Shown here: piece after piece, positions 39,230-50,089 of the stretch | How positions within the stretch are numbered: position 1 is the first letter of the stretch | How the letters are laid out: every line of letters begins with the position of its first letter | DNA from: Kappaphycus alvarezii | Taxonomy: Eukaryota; Rhodophyta; Florideophyceae; Gigartinales; Solieriaceae | DNA: 64,000 bases | Assembly (NCBI GenBank): GCA_002205965.3 | Contig: NADL03000590.1 | Coordinates: 1,059,001-1,123,000 of the forward strand | Reading direction: 5' to 3' | Position numbers and translations under genes: made by a program | The notes under the pieces: generated by a model | Databases searched by the model: none | What the model saw: the letters and a program-made list of their open reading frames with translations, nothing else | Told to the model about the DNA's origin: nothing

Positions 39230-39514
39230 ATGATTTATTCCTTGAGAGTCTGGACGATACAGTTTTCCTCCGTTCTATTAGAGAGGGTCGTAATCCGCGG
39301 AATTTCAGAACCGAAAAGACTGGGATCAAAAGATCCCACTACACTAGTAATACTTAACGAGAAACAGTCGATATTTCAGACAGTCAGCGTAGCGAGCAGC
39401 CCCTTTGGAAAATGGTTGTTGCTACCAATGACTATCTTGAGTTTCCTATTTGTACTTAGACTCCATTCCTATTTCTATGTAGACGAAATAGTCCAGGACG
39501 CCAGAGGTGAGTAA
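39230..39514 (+). pseudogene. Possible gypsy-type reverse transcriptase scrap
   Basis: A 94-codon frame ends SYFYVDEIVQDARGE, which could be a YVDD-like box (YVDE) of a gypsy RT, preceded by SIFQTVSVASSPFGK, similar to the fktvf.tp.G region. The evidence is one motif only and could be chance. Confidence 0.25.
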
Positions 39515-39599
39515 ATATCACAGAGAGAACACTTTGAGCGATTACTTAATATGTGAGAAAGAGAAAAGGTGAGGGTTCCTCGAGGATAAATTTCACAGT

Positions 39600-41690
39600 C
39601 CCATGTTTTTGTTAGAAATAAATTGCAGACGCGACAGTTGGTAGATAAAAAATCAGATCCGACACAAATTTAGCTGCCTATTATTGGCCCCAGTGGCCAC
39701 ATAAGAGTAAATAATAGTCAGATAGGTTAGTAATATCTGCGACAGTGCATTTAATGGAGTCGGAGTCAGTGAAATTATTCATATCGAAGTTAGAGAGGAG
39801 TTTGATAAACACTTGGCCCAAAAAGTAGCCTTAACCGCTGAAGATATCATATATAAGTTGAGTGGAGAGTTATGGGGACAAAACTACCCGGTTTTGTTCT
39901 GTTAGAGATACAGTAAACAGATCAATAGTAATTAGCAGTCGTCAAGAATGCCCTTAAATCGCTTTCTGTTAGCAGTGGGCTGATGTTTCCAAACATAAGA
40001 TTAAAAAAACAGAAAATCAGCTCTGCAAGAGGCGGTGCAGTAAGAACGCCAATTTCAGTAGAGTGACGAATAAAGGATTTTAAGAGCTCCATTATTTCCA
40101 TTTGAACTCTTCTGTGTCTCGCGTCGCTTTTCAAACGCTGACATATCGTGTCGCATACGCAGTGCTCGAAAAAAACGGTGATATATTACAAGGAGGGAAG
40201 AGACTATTCGGAAAGCATGAATGGAAATATGACTATTTTCGAAGCCAGTTGGCAAAGCAGTCATTAATTTGATGATTCTATCTCTGCATTTCTATGGTAA
40301 AAATCATGCGGTTTTCTGTAAAGGAATAATACTAAGGATTTCTAACCCAATTGCTAATACACCTGCATGAACTCGTGTAGGGAAGCTAGTTACTAGAAAA
40401 AATAGCTCATCCGTAGAAAGAGGGTTTTCTTAAGAAAGCGTGAGAAACCGGTGACAATAAATAGAGGAAACATTAAATATTGGAGTAAACCGGAATAATT
40501 GGGGAACCCGAAAGAATTTGGGGGTTGGTTATGGAGCACCAAACATAGGAAGGACGAGAGGACCAAAAAAGATAGGTTGATTCCCTCTGAGGTTTAGAAT
40601 TCCGGAAATGGGTTGAAAAAATAAGCGGTTCAAAGACCACACTGTAGAAGCCAAAAAAAACTTGTGCAGTGATTATTAGCGGGAAGGGAAAATACTTTTA
40701 AAACTAGGTAACTTGCTCTGTGGTGAACAAAAGATTATCTATTCGATCTCCAAGATCCTGATTGGAGCAGTTAAGTAGGGCGGCCTTACTTTGAGGTTGG
40801 TTTTTGGGAACGTTAGTTAAATAAAAGACAAAAAGAACAAAGGTTCAGGGACGCTTTGGGCTATAGGTTGGGAGGCTCCGGTTTTAAGTGGTGTTTTTTG
40901 CCTTCGTTGGTCCAAGTCGAGACTATACCGACAATGTGACCGTCTTTTACAGAAACCTAGCTCACCCTTAGAGGGATAAGTCTACCCTAAAGATGCTGTA
41001 GTCGCAGGTTTTCTAGAAAACGTGCACAGTATGTACCAAACACAAACATTCTCTTGTCCTGACTACTCCATTTCCTTGCCGTTGAACTCCCCCAACTACC
41101 CCCCTTAACACCTGACCAGCTTCCAACATAGGCCACAAACTATCTGGCGTGTGCATCAAACAAGGCGAAAAAGCTTTAAAGCCTTGTTATAGTCCTAATT
41201 ACTTGAAGGAACTAAACTAGGAAGCTCAATAGGAGCCAGAATATTGTAGAATATTCAAACTTGAACCATTAAATGCTCATTAGGAGCTTGTAGTTGAAGC
41301 GTAGCGCGACAAGGCGAAGTGAGATGCGAAACTAATGTGGTAATTCACGGACTGTCTTGGTTGTTAGAATGCCACTACCAGTTTGCTAGGTATTATTAAG
41401 AATTCAACAACATAAAACCGTACTAAATAATCTAGATGGTATTCTTATCAACGTTTCTTACCCGTGCGCGTACTTCAAATCAGTATTGGCGGTTATTTCG
41501 CCATGTTCCTTTGGAAAAAGGCCTATCAACTTTCGTATTGCTGATTTGTATCCTTCATTTCTATCCATGGCGTTTAATTCTGTTTTCATGAATAAGAATC
41601 TACTGCATCATTATTGCTCTCATGTACCTCGCCGCTGCCTTGAATATCAACGTTTAACTTGAAATATCCTAAGCCTCCCTCAATGAGCTA
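39600..41690. other. AT-rich stretch, no gene recognised
   Basis: No open frame of note, no recognisable motif and no repeat pair seen. Probably relic DNA continuing from the 28-39 kb region. Confidence 0.45.
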
Positions 41691-42359
41691 TTTCCTCACA
41701 CATATCTTGTAATTGTACAACAAGTACCTGGTTGGATGGATCATTCGAACACGCTTGTACGCCGGCGAACTCATCGGAAACCAGTAAGGCTCTCCACCTG
41801 CCCCTTTCATCTATTTCGACGCCCTCGTGTCTGAAAGCCTCCAAACACCCGCAAACCGAAAGCGGTTCTTCTTTGCCTTCCGATACATCAGGTATGCTTT
41901 AATAGTTTTCACGATAAATATTAAAGATTTTGTAATACAAAAAATGGTCCTCCCCTCATGTAATACAGGAAATGGTCCTCCCTTCGAGTAATCCAGCAAC
42001 CTACAACAATCCCGCCCCTAACTTCTCCCACCGTCATTTCCAAATTTACTTCCATTTTATCTAGATATTTTTATACTGTATTTAACCCTCTGAATCGACC
42101 CCGAAACAAGTCCCTTTTCCCTTTTAGCTTACCAACTCTCCAAATTCGCCTTTTTTTGAGAAGAAGGGCGCAAATGCACTACTGCAAAATCCCTTGCAGA
42201 TTTATTTTACCTATTCCTAATCTATAGAACCTGCCCCGGGAGCCTATTCAAACCCCTTTATTCTAATTTCCAAATGCCCCGATCATTTTACTTATCACCC
42301 CTCTCCCCCACACACCCAAAACACTCTACATTGCCTCCCATTCCCCAACGTCTATCACA

Positions 42360-42803
42360 ATGAACAACCTTCGCCCCTCTGTCCCTATTTCCAAAAACCG
42401 CCCTTCCCGTCCCATCAATGGCCTTCGTCTAGCCGCCTACGGGCCAACCGGTGCCGACGACTACATCCGGCGGCAAACAAAGAAGCAAATCATCGAGTTC
42501 GTTCACCGCCTCTTCATAGAAGAAGAAGCGAGGGAGGTAAGTGAGGGAGAGGCTGAGAAGGTCGAGGAGGAGAGCGGAGAGTCCTTCGAGGAATGGTTAG
42601 CCCCTGAGCTAGTGTACGAGGCTCAGGAGGAGGATGAGGAGGATGAGAAGGAGGAGGAGGAGGATGAGGGAACAGGGGGCATGGAAAGTGTTGGACTGGT
42701 GGGGCCTGGAATGGAGAGTATGGATCAAGTTGTGCCCACGATGGAACCGGATGGAGATATCTTTAGTAGTCTAGATATCTCCAGGGGGAATAGAGAGCTG
42801 TGA
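42360..42803 (+). pseudogene. Acidic ORF carried by copy A (truncated by frame break)
   Basis: Encodes 147 residues from an ATG in the same position as the 200-residue ORF of copy B (54733-55335), nearly identical over the first 90 residues. The acidic run is shorter. Near 42780 the reading frame departs from copy B because a CCC is CC and a following AAA is AA here, so the last about 40 residues are lost and the frame ends NREL. The conserved N-terminus has DDYIRRQTKKQIIEFV and an FEEWLAPELVYEAQE segment. I recognise no family. Confidence 0.6.
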
Positions 42804-42941
42804 GCCATTCGCAGATATTTGTGGGGACTGCTTGGACAGCATGGATATTTTAGAGGAGTTGTTTGGATCTGATTTAGAGAATGGGAAATAAGAGGACCAA
42901 ATTAATTGTTAGTTTCTTAAGTATCTTTTGCTTAGAGTATA

Positions 42942-43376
42942 TGTCAAAGTTTTCTCTCGTGGCAAGTGTAACTTGCGACCACAGTCGGCCCTACAGAGAG
43001 CTGGTGTGGGGTCCGGAAGACAGACCTCGCGTACGACCCGGCTCGCAGGTTGTGCGAGCCCCTTCGGCCGGCAGTACGCCGCAAAGATCTGCAGCCCTAT
43101 GGAGGGCTGTTCACCTTACAAAGTACAAGGTTTGCTTGATGCAGTTTGGTGGTTTGTTGTTCAGTTATTCGATACTTCTTTTACTCAATGTGTCTAACTT
43201 CTCCCCATATATATAATGTATACATCCACCATATGATTCAACATATGACTCAACTAGTCTCAATTGGAGGCACTAAATTATCATAAACTCTCTTCACTCT
43301 CCTTCCGACACGGAATGATTAGAAAGTAACAGTTAAATGGTAGAGGTAGATCTGACTAATGACCGGAAGGAAGACA
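42942..43376 (-). repeat. 3' LTR of copia-3
   Basis: 435 bp, TGTCAAAG to GGAAGAAGACA-type end (CA at 43375-43376). Matches 48244-48678 with about four substitutions and no indels. Confidence 0.95.
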
Positions 43377-43409
43377 CTCGGAGATTTTTCTTTTGAGATT
43401 GTGACGATC

Positions 43410-44166
43410 TCAAATACGAGCTTCTTCATCCCATCCTTGTGGATTCACATCCAGCTTGTTGGTGCGCATAAGCTCCCAAAGTGGATGGTTGTCCGATAAT
43501 GCTTCCTTAGTCAGCGCATCGGCTGGGTTTTGAGCACCGTGAATCCACGCAAGGAAACGAAGCTCTCCTCGAGAATGACTATCGCGCATAGCGTTCACGT
43601 CAATCTGCAACCTTTTCTCTAGCGTCGCACTATTCTTTGCTACTACATTGAAAAGAGTGCGGGAGTCCAGGTAGCCATAGATTTCGATTCTCTTGCCGAG
43701 GACTTCCTCTAGAATGTCTCTAGCAACAAAAGCATTGTCAAAACCATACACTAGGGCAAAGATTTTGCGGCCATGACTGAGCGTGTAGTGCGCTTGCAGC
43801 GTGAACTACCGTAGTGTAGAATATTGCATTACCATTATCATCAACAAGTACTAAAACGAAACCAATCTGAGACTTCAGGTTTTCGGTATTGGCAAAGGAA
43901 GAATCCGTAAAGAGTGCCAACCTTAATCTAGATGTCAACATAGGAACATAACAAAGTCCTACCTGAGCTGTAGCCTGGCATCGTTTCACGACCTTCCGTA
44001 GAGCACGTATATCATCTCTTGATGGAGAGTTACAGCGTGAAGCAAGGAGCTGAACCGGAGCGCAAATGTCGGGTCTACAGCAACAGCCAATATATTGGAG
44101 CTTGGCTCGCATACTTATGAAATCATCTGCGTTCTCTGGTAACTTCAATGATTTGAGCTTATCCAT
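43410..44166 (-). pseudogene. copia-3 RNase H domain (frame-broken)
   Basis: The frame from 44166 covers the RT/RNase H linker (MRAKLQYIGCCCRPDICAPV, the y...G.l.yi....RPDi box) and the RNase H core (RLALFTDSSFANTENLKSQI). The frame from 43751 covers the C-terminal part (YGFDNAFVARD, YLDSRTLFNVV, FLAWIHGAQNPADALTKEA). The two overlap around 43745-43790, where a single shift separates them. RNase H degrades the RNA of the RNA-DNA hybrid during reverse transcription. Confidence 0.8.
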
Positions 44167-44179
44167 TTGCTTTATATGA

Positions 44180-44934
44180 TGCCTTCCATCTTCGTCAATG
44201 CAAATTTCAGTTCCATTAAAGCCACATGATTGCCCAGTATGAACGAACTTCCTGGTTTAGACTTCAACTTACTAGACGTCGTTTCCTCTTCATCAATAAA
44301 GCATTGCTTACCATGCCCATAGGAGTCATCAACTTGGAGTACAGTTTGCCCAATATTCCGGTTTTATCCCTTTTGTACAATAAACATGGGTCACCACGTG
44401 TCTGCTTCATTCCAAGTCCTGTCTTGTGGTGATCACGGTAAGTGATGAACCAGTGGAGCCCACTCTCGGGGACGCCATACAACGGCTTGAGCACCAGAAA
44501 AAGTTTGTCTTCAGAGAGACCAAGCTCGGTGGGAGGTTTTAGATAGACATGTCGATCCAACTTAGTCGCGGACTGAGTGTAAGCCTGAGATATATCTCGT
44601 AGATACACCTTGTTCTCTGGGTGTAGAGCAGCTAATGATACTCAATCCTCTGACCGACACGGTTGATTGTGGGAGAACCTGTAGCAATTTCAGTTGCACT
44701 TTGGTCCCTGTAGTTCTGCGCGACAAGTCTAGATCTTGGGAATGTCCTCCCATCCTCATTCTTCATCAAATCAACCCATCTAGAACCGTAAATCCTTGTG
44801 CCCTTTGGGACAGAACTACGATCAACAATCTTAAAAGTTCCTCGACTGAACAATCCGTCAAGCTCTGTTTTCCTGGCTGCACTGTAGTCTTGTGACTCAT
44901 CTACTTTCATGTTATAAGATTTTGATTCGAGCAA
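44180..44934 (-). pseudogene. copia-3 reverse transcriptase domain (frame-broken)
   Basis: The frame from 44934 has IYGSRWVDLMKNEDG and SRLVAQNYRD, the entry of copia RT. The frame from 44608 has LRDISQAYTQSATKLDRHVY (first catalytic Asp in RDISQ) and PLYGVPESGLHWF. A third frame at 44322-44336 carries the catalytic box as QVDDS, a Tyr-to-Gln variant with both Asp present. So all motifs exist but in three frames. Synthesises element cDNA in Gag particles when intact. Confidence 0.8.
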
Positions 44935-45156
44935 GCGCTCTCAGACTGTGTATCAGAGCCAGCGTCATATTGTATATGCGGTCGAGCATCGGAATTGGGG
45001 ACTGAACAATTTGGACACGCTGGGTGCTCAGATTTCGCGTTAGCGCTCTTACAATCATGGCAGGGCGGTTGCAGCTTAGATCCTACTATACTCTTAACGA
45101 CATGAGATCTAAAAATCCTCCTCCCCTTCGGCATTTGCACAACGACAGTTTCTCCG

Positions 45157-46181
45157 TCATTTGAATGAATTGGTACGGCCCAGTCCATTTCTTCGGTTTC
45201 TGTCGATAAACATATACTGGAGATCCAGCGAGAAGTCTCGAAAGTACTTCACTATGTTCCTTCCCTTAGGTCCAACGTGCTTCAAGCCGAATGAAATCCT
45301 CCTCCGGCATTGTTCCTTGTGAACTTCCTCCATAGCCTTCTCAATCGCTCTTGCGCGTTCCAATTGGGTAGCGGCTGGTGTCCTTGCAGCAGGTTGAGGT
45401 AGTGCACCAAAAACGAGTAGTGTTGGACAAAGACCTTCCGGCCCAATAGTGTCATTGACACATTTTACGGCAAGCTGTAGACAATCTGCATCTGACTCGC
45501 TTCGTGGTAAGCTCTCCCTTAGCTTGAGGTACGCTGTCTCAAAGGACCGTGGTAACGTTCCACGTGACTCATAGTTGCTGGTGACTCAATTGGAGCCTCA
45601 GTACTGAATGCCATCCGCTTGTGCGGAATCTAAGAATTCTTTTGAGACAAAGTTAGACCCTTGCTCAATGCGTAGGAAGCCAGGGGGACCGAGGTAGACT
45701 CTGGACCAACACTTCATGATTGCCTTCCAGACTGTGGAAGATTGCATATTTCTCAAAAATAAAGCCGCTGAGAAGTGAGTAGATTCGTCAACCAAATGCA
45801 GAACCGGCTTGGAGCAAATGTACATTACATCCACTGCTACAATATGATTAAAACGAAGTTCATCTGTACCCACTGTAATTTTGAATCTTCTTGGTCGTGA
45901 TGGTTAATTAAGCAAGTCTCGCATGATCTGGACAGTTCCTCTATGAAATCTCTTACTTCTCTAGTCATCTCATTTGGTCTTGCTCGTCGCAGCACGTTCA
46001 TGAAGGCTGTGACGGAAGGATGTCCAAAAACCCTGTGCAGCTTCCTCAATTCCTTTTCTGTGTAGAAATAGTATGATAAATCGCCCCTCTTCCATCTATG
46101 AATGAGGAAGTAGTTCTCGAATATCAGCGGTTGACTCAGATGTTTGTAACGGACCACTCGGTCCTGGATACTAATATCCAA
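45157..46181 (-). pseudogene. copia-3 pre-integrase and integrase (frame-broken)
   Basis: The frame from 46181 has the HHCC zinc motif (RKLHRVFGHPS ... SCETC). The frame from 45873 has the integrase core start (IVAVDVMYICSKPVLHLVDE) and FLRIEQGSNFVSKEF. In the second segment the usual catalytic Asp of DQG is Glu (IEQG). The tail continues in other frames through a VERYH segment (last catalytic Glu) near 45560 to ERARAIEKAMEEV at 45363 onward. Would insert cDNA into the genome if intact; the D-to-E change suggests that this copy is not autonomous. Confidence 0.75.
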
Positions 46182-46233
46182 TCATTGTCTAACATGTCCT
46201 TCATACTTAACAAACTCGGAATATTGTCTGATA

Positions 46234-47019
46234 CTATCTGAAACTGAAATCAATGACCAAGTTCAAATCACGAAATGGGACCGGAATAGTAACAGCTCCT
46301 ATTGAATTCTGGTTGCCACCTAACCCTTTCAGAGTTCGCATGTCTTCCTTGTTTATGCGACAAGGTACATCAAATTCTTGACAATAGGCCTTGTACTGGG
46401 TGAATGACATGACGGAGGATCGGTTAGCACACGTATCAATATGGATGCCTTTGAATCTTGTAGTCTCTCCAGTTTGTAACTCACGACGCATTCGAGCCAA
46501 TTCGAAGTCAAGGTCAGTACTGTATGTCCTCCCGTGCAAGAATGAAATGTTGGCTAGGTGCATCTCATCAGACTTGTGTGATTCCACTGCATCTTCAGAA
46601 ATATAGGCAACATCCGCATCCCCGTAGACGTCACTTTCTTCGTCCTCATCCGACAACGGTATATCCTCTTCGTCCTCGTTTTCGTCGGATTGATCGTCTG
46701 CCATTCCATTAACAATCATTGCTACATCATCCACTGTAATCATAGCCTTTGGTGAACGTCTTTTCAGTCTCGCAATGGCCTCTGCTACTTCCTCTGAATG
46801 TCTCGTGTGAGCCTTATGGTTCTTACCACAGACATAGCATCCTTGATGACCAGCTAACCATCGGGATGATATCCTCTGGAACTTGTTTTTGCTTGATCCA
46901 AATCCCCTTACCTTCTTTCTCGCCTGTCCTCCGTAACGTTGTCCGAGACTGTAATTAACGGAACTATCCCCTGAAGTGTACACATGGAACGCTCCAGCAG
47001 AACGGGGTTCGCTAGACAA
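46234..47019 (-). pseudogene. copia-3 Gag zinc knuckle and aspartic protease
   Basis: A 261-codon frame. Near residue 60 a knuckle GCYVCGKNHKAHTRH (C-C-H-H spacing), then a long acidic linker (EDEEDIPLSDEDEESD), then the protease active-site loop as HIDTCANRSSVM, where DTCA replaces the usual DSGA/DTGA. LGGNQNSIGAVTIPVPF follows. The start is a TTG, so this is a continuation of the Gag frame rather than an independent start. Confidence 0.8.
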
Positions 47020-47027
47020 AAACGTTG

Positions 47028-47597
47028 CTATCCTGTACGGGCATCCCGAGAATTCATAGGGACACGCTCTCGCATGGATTGAGTTATCCTTGTGTTATCC
47101 GAGGACAACACAAGCTGATCTCGTAGAAACTGATCGTGCCTGTAAAGTGGATCCAACTGTCTTTGGACTTGTGACAATCTCTTACAGTAAAGCCTGAATA
47201 CTTCGATTTCACTTCTGTCTGGACTCTCGCGCATAAAGTTCGACAAACGCATAGATTGCCATTCGACCAAAGCACGATTACGTTGCTCAACACTCATGTA
47301 TGTATCGATGAGTAGCTGTGATGCCTCCTCATACGATTGACCCTGTTTGTAATACTTAGTATAAAATGTCAGTACTTCGTCTTTCAACATAACAGGAATA
47401 GCTTGTGCTTTTTCTGCATCATTGAGTTGACACACCCGGCACATAGTATCATAGACTTCGAGAGCTCCTGGTAGGTCCTCATCGAAAGATCCCGAGAACT
47501 TATCCCTCGTCTGATATGCCTTAATTACACCATTGATTCCTAATGATGTTCCAGTTCGATTACCAGGGTTCAATGCGCTTGATCCCTTAGATGTCAC
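47028..47597 (-). pseudogene. copia-3 Gag capsid region
   Basis: A 189-codon frame overlapping the upstream ORF stop by 4 nt (47594-47597). It contains the capsid segment KAYQTRDKFSGSFDEDLPGA, then AIPVMLKDEVLTFYTKYYKQ, and LRDQLVLSSDNTRI near the end, the same Gag architecture as copia-1. The first codon is GTG, so it is normally read as a fusion with the upstream frame, by a shift or in a non-mutated copy. Confidence 0.8.
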
Positions 47598-48193
47598 ATC
47601 TGGGTCGTTGGAGGTTCCGGTTCTGCTAGGATTATTGCTCTCAATATTAGATTTCTTAGGACTTCAGCCACGACATCATTATCTGTATTGGATGAAAGGT
47701 CTCTGACTGAAGGATAGAATGTTAGGGGGCCTGGTGTAACCCTCTCTTGTACCTTACATGCGTTGCTGTTATTAACTCCGGCCTCACTCATAGGTATGAA
47801 ACGATCTTGTTTTAAACATTCAATCATTGCTCTGGTTCTAGGATACCCCTGCTTTCTCTTGACATACACGCCTCTTTCCGTTAATAAACTGATCCACTTG
47901 ATCTGAATCGTTTTAGGGATATGAGGAATCGAATGTTCACGAAACGTGGAAGTGTAGTCGAGCCACATGTCTTCACCGGAAATTCTTGTTGCATTGAATG
48001 CATCCCACATTTCCGAAGCATACTGTGCAACTTCATTCTTGTACCTCGTAATCTCATCATTTGAAGCTGTGTCTGAAAGCGGATTAGGATCTCCAATTTC
48101 ATCATAAAGTTCATTCGTCGTCACATTTTCTGTGCCATCTCCATTTCCTTCGCCAGCAACACGCCTCTGTAATTCCGGCCGATTTTCATTCAT
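47594..48193 (-). CDS. copia-3 Gag N-terminal ORF
   Basis: A 199-residue ORF that starts at an ATG 50 bp inside the 5' LTR edge, the expected start of the element's polyprotein. Acidic N-terminus followed by a segment DYTSTFREHSIPHIPKT and YVKRKQGYPRTRAMIECLKQ, which looks like a helical Gag head. It ends TGA overlapping the next Gag frame by 4 nt, so it may be joined to the capsid by frameshifting or by a base missing here. Confidence 0.7.
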   Translation of the reverse strand: MNENRPELQRRVAGEGNGDGTENVTTNELYDEIGDPNPLSDTASNDEITRYKNEVAQYASEMWDAFNATRISGEDMWLDYTSTFREHSIPHIPKTIQIKWISLLTERGVYVKRKQGYPRTRAMIECLKQDRFIPMSEAGVNNSNACKVQERVTPGPLTFYPSVRDLSSNTDNDVVAEVLRNLILRAIILAEPEPPTTQM

Positions 48194-48243
48194 TTTGCCT
48201 AGTTACAATTGTCCTGTGCAGCTGCGAACAGAACAGTTATAAC

Positions 48244-48678
48244 TGTCAAAGTTCTCTCTCGTGGCAAGTGTAACTTGCGACCACAGTCGGCCCTACAGAG
48301 AGCTGGTGTGGGGTCCGGAAGACAGACCTCGCGTACGACCCGGCTCGCAGGTTGTGCGAGCCCCTTCGGCCGGTAGTACGCCGCAAAGATCTGCAGCCTT
48401 ATGGAGGGCTGTTCACCTTACAAAGTACAAGGTTTGCTTGATGCAGTTTGGTGGTTTGTTGTTCAGTTATTCGATACTTCTTTTACTCAATGTGTCTAAC
48501 TTCTCCCCATATATATAATGTATACATCCACCATATGATTCAACATATGACTCAACTAGTCTCAATTGGAGGCACTAAATTATCATAAACTCTCTTCACT
48601 CTCCTTCCGACACGGAATGATTAGAAAGTAACAGTTAAATGGTAGAGGTAGATCTGACTAATGACCGGAAGGACGACA
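48244..48678 (-). repeat. 5' LTR of copia-3
   Basis: 435 bp, TGTCAAAG to GACGACA, directly followed by the duplicated GTATA. It differs from the 3' LTR at about four positions (for example T/C after CAAAGTT and C/T in GGCCGG.AGTACG). Confidence 0.95.
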
Positions 48679-50089
48679 GTATATTGTCCACACAAAGTAT
48701 TTTTATGCATTTCTTGGTATCCTCTGTAGTTTTGTTCGGACTTTAGGGGTAGCCAAAAGTCTATATACGCTGAGTAGACTGCTTCCTCATGGAGAGGTCA
48801 AGCAAGTTGGCAGACAACTTCAAACCAAGTCCCGAGTAGTAGGAAGTTGAGAGTCAACTTCAGACCCAAGAAAACCTTTTCTTACGCTAGTCGCAGAGAG
48901 TCGGTGGTAGACCCTGCCCCTTTCATACTTGCTTGTAGCTTCCTCAACTCTCTTCTATATACACTCCTTTTTGTTCGTTCAACAATACCACGGTAGCACT
49001 TTTGTCGCTCGCAACACCTCCTTCTCAGGGTGATTGGTTCTGAGGATCTCTTCCCCCGCCGATTTACCCCTATCAGATTTCTTTTCTATCTTCGCCTTCA
49101 CAGCTTATGGACAAATTATACGAGGACCTCGCAATTCGCTACAGAATAAGACAGTTCAGGCTACTACCTAAATTATTCCTTTACTGGCAAATAGAAAGGT
49201 ATCTCGACGGCTCAATACTCATTTTCAACCGTTACACTATTCAATCAATGCTTGCAATCATCAACTTCTGTATTAAAATCCCAACCCCTAACCATAAGCA
49301 TAATCCAGCGAAGCATCATTGCCCCTCTCAGCCTACAAGGGTTACGTGTTTCGCTATACAGTCGGAGACCTCCACTATCTAGCTAATTAGAAACATCCTG
49401 ACATCTCCTGTGCAATCAGCCACTTAGCCTCTGTGAAGCGCGCTTTACGTGACATCAACTGAGGTCAAGTCCGATTTCTCCTCAAGTATCTGAGAGGCTC
49501 CACGCATCATGGGATTACTTACAATTTCACTCCTTCCGAGCCATTTTCCACCTACACCAGAGCTGGCTACGCTAACTCCAATGACTTTAAGTCCTGTACA
49601 GGCTGTGTTCACATCCTATCCCGCAGTCTGGTCATATGTGCAATCACGCAAGCAAAAGAACAGTAACTATGGCCACCTGCGAAGTTGAGAATGTCTGTAC
49701 CTCTTCAGCCGCCTATCAATCCCTTTGCCTGCAAGGACTGCGCTCCGACATTGGACACCGACCGCAGAAACCTCCCACGCTATACATCCACAACAAGATA
49801 GCAATCCAAGTTGCCCGAAATACCTAGCCCACGAAACACCGCAAGTAAATCGAGTTGCCTCCCCACTCTCTCAACATCCTCGATATCAGACGATTCGATA
49901 TCACATACATTCCGAGCTCTCAAATGCTCGCCGGGACCCGGTATCATGAAATAACCTCTGAAACCGCAGCGCTTGCAAGAGCTTTGCCGCGCTTCGAGCG
50001 TCGTTCATCCTCCCCCACTAACTCTTATCAGCTCACTGGGGACTTTCAGAGCGCACACTACACTCCCTGGTTGCAATCGTGATTCCTGT

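Larger units (their letters stand above)
42942..48678 (-). mobile_element. Young Ty1/copia retrotransposon (copia-3), TSD GTATA
   Basis: A 5,737-bp element with two 435-bp LTRs of equal length that differ at only a few positions, flanked by GTATA at 42937-42941 and 48679-48683. Domains on the minus strand run Gag (48193-47028), zinc knuckle and protease (47019-46234), pre-integrase and integrase (46181-45300), RT (44934-44180) and RNase H (44166-43410): the copia order. A purine-rich tract (AAAAGAAAAA on the minus strand) lies just before the 3' LTR at about 43388-43401. The insertion site is preserved empty in copy B at 55380. Despite the near-identical LTRs the polyprotein is split over many frames. 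Confidence 0.95.
41931..49075. mobile_element. Solo-LTR-like element, copy A (TG...CA, TSD GATTT), interrupted
   Basis: Begins TGTAATACAAAAAATGG and ends CCCTATCA, with the 5-bp duplication GATTT at 41926-41930 and 49076-49080. Without the copia-3 insertion (42942-48678 plus one TSD) it is about 1.40 kb and aligns end to end with copy B (54305-55778). TG...CA ends with a 5-bp TSD are the hallmark of LTR retrotransposon LTRs. The absence of any internal domains makes it a solo LTR or a non-autonomous LTR-type unit. Confidence 0.85.
41690..50085 (+). mobile_element. Old plus-strand copia relic (copia-4), split by nested insertions
   Basis: The left part (41690-41930) ends reading ALIVFTINIKDF, which corresponds to the strand before and including a degraded YVDD box (NIKD). 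The right part resumes at 49081 with SSPSQLMDKLYEDLAIRYRI, exactly the segment that follows YVDD in copia RT. It continues with QIERYLDGSILIFNRYTI, then HPDISCAISHLA, YLRGSTHHGITY (RNase H entry) and IHNKIAIQVARNT. The element was cut in its RT by insertion of 41931-49075. Several stops and shifts; dead. Confidence 0.7.
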
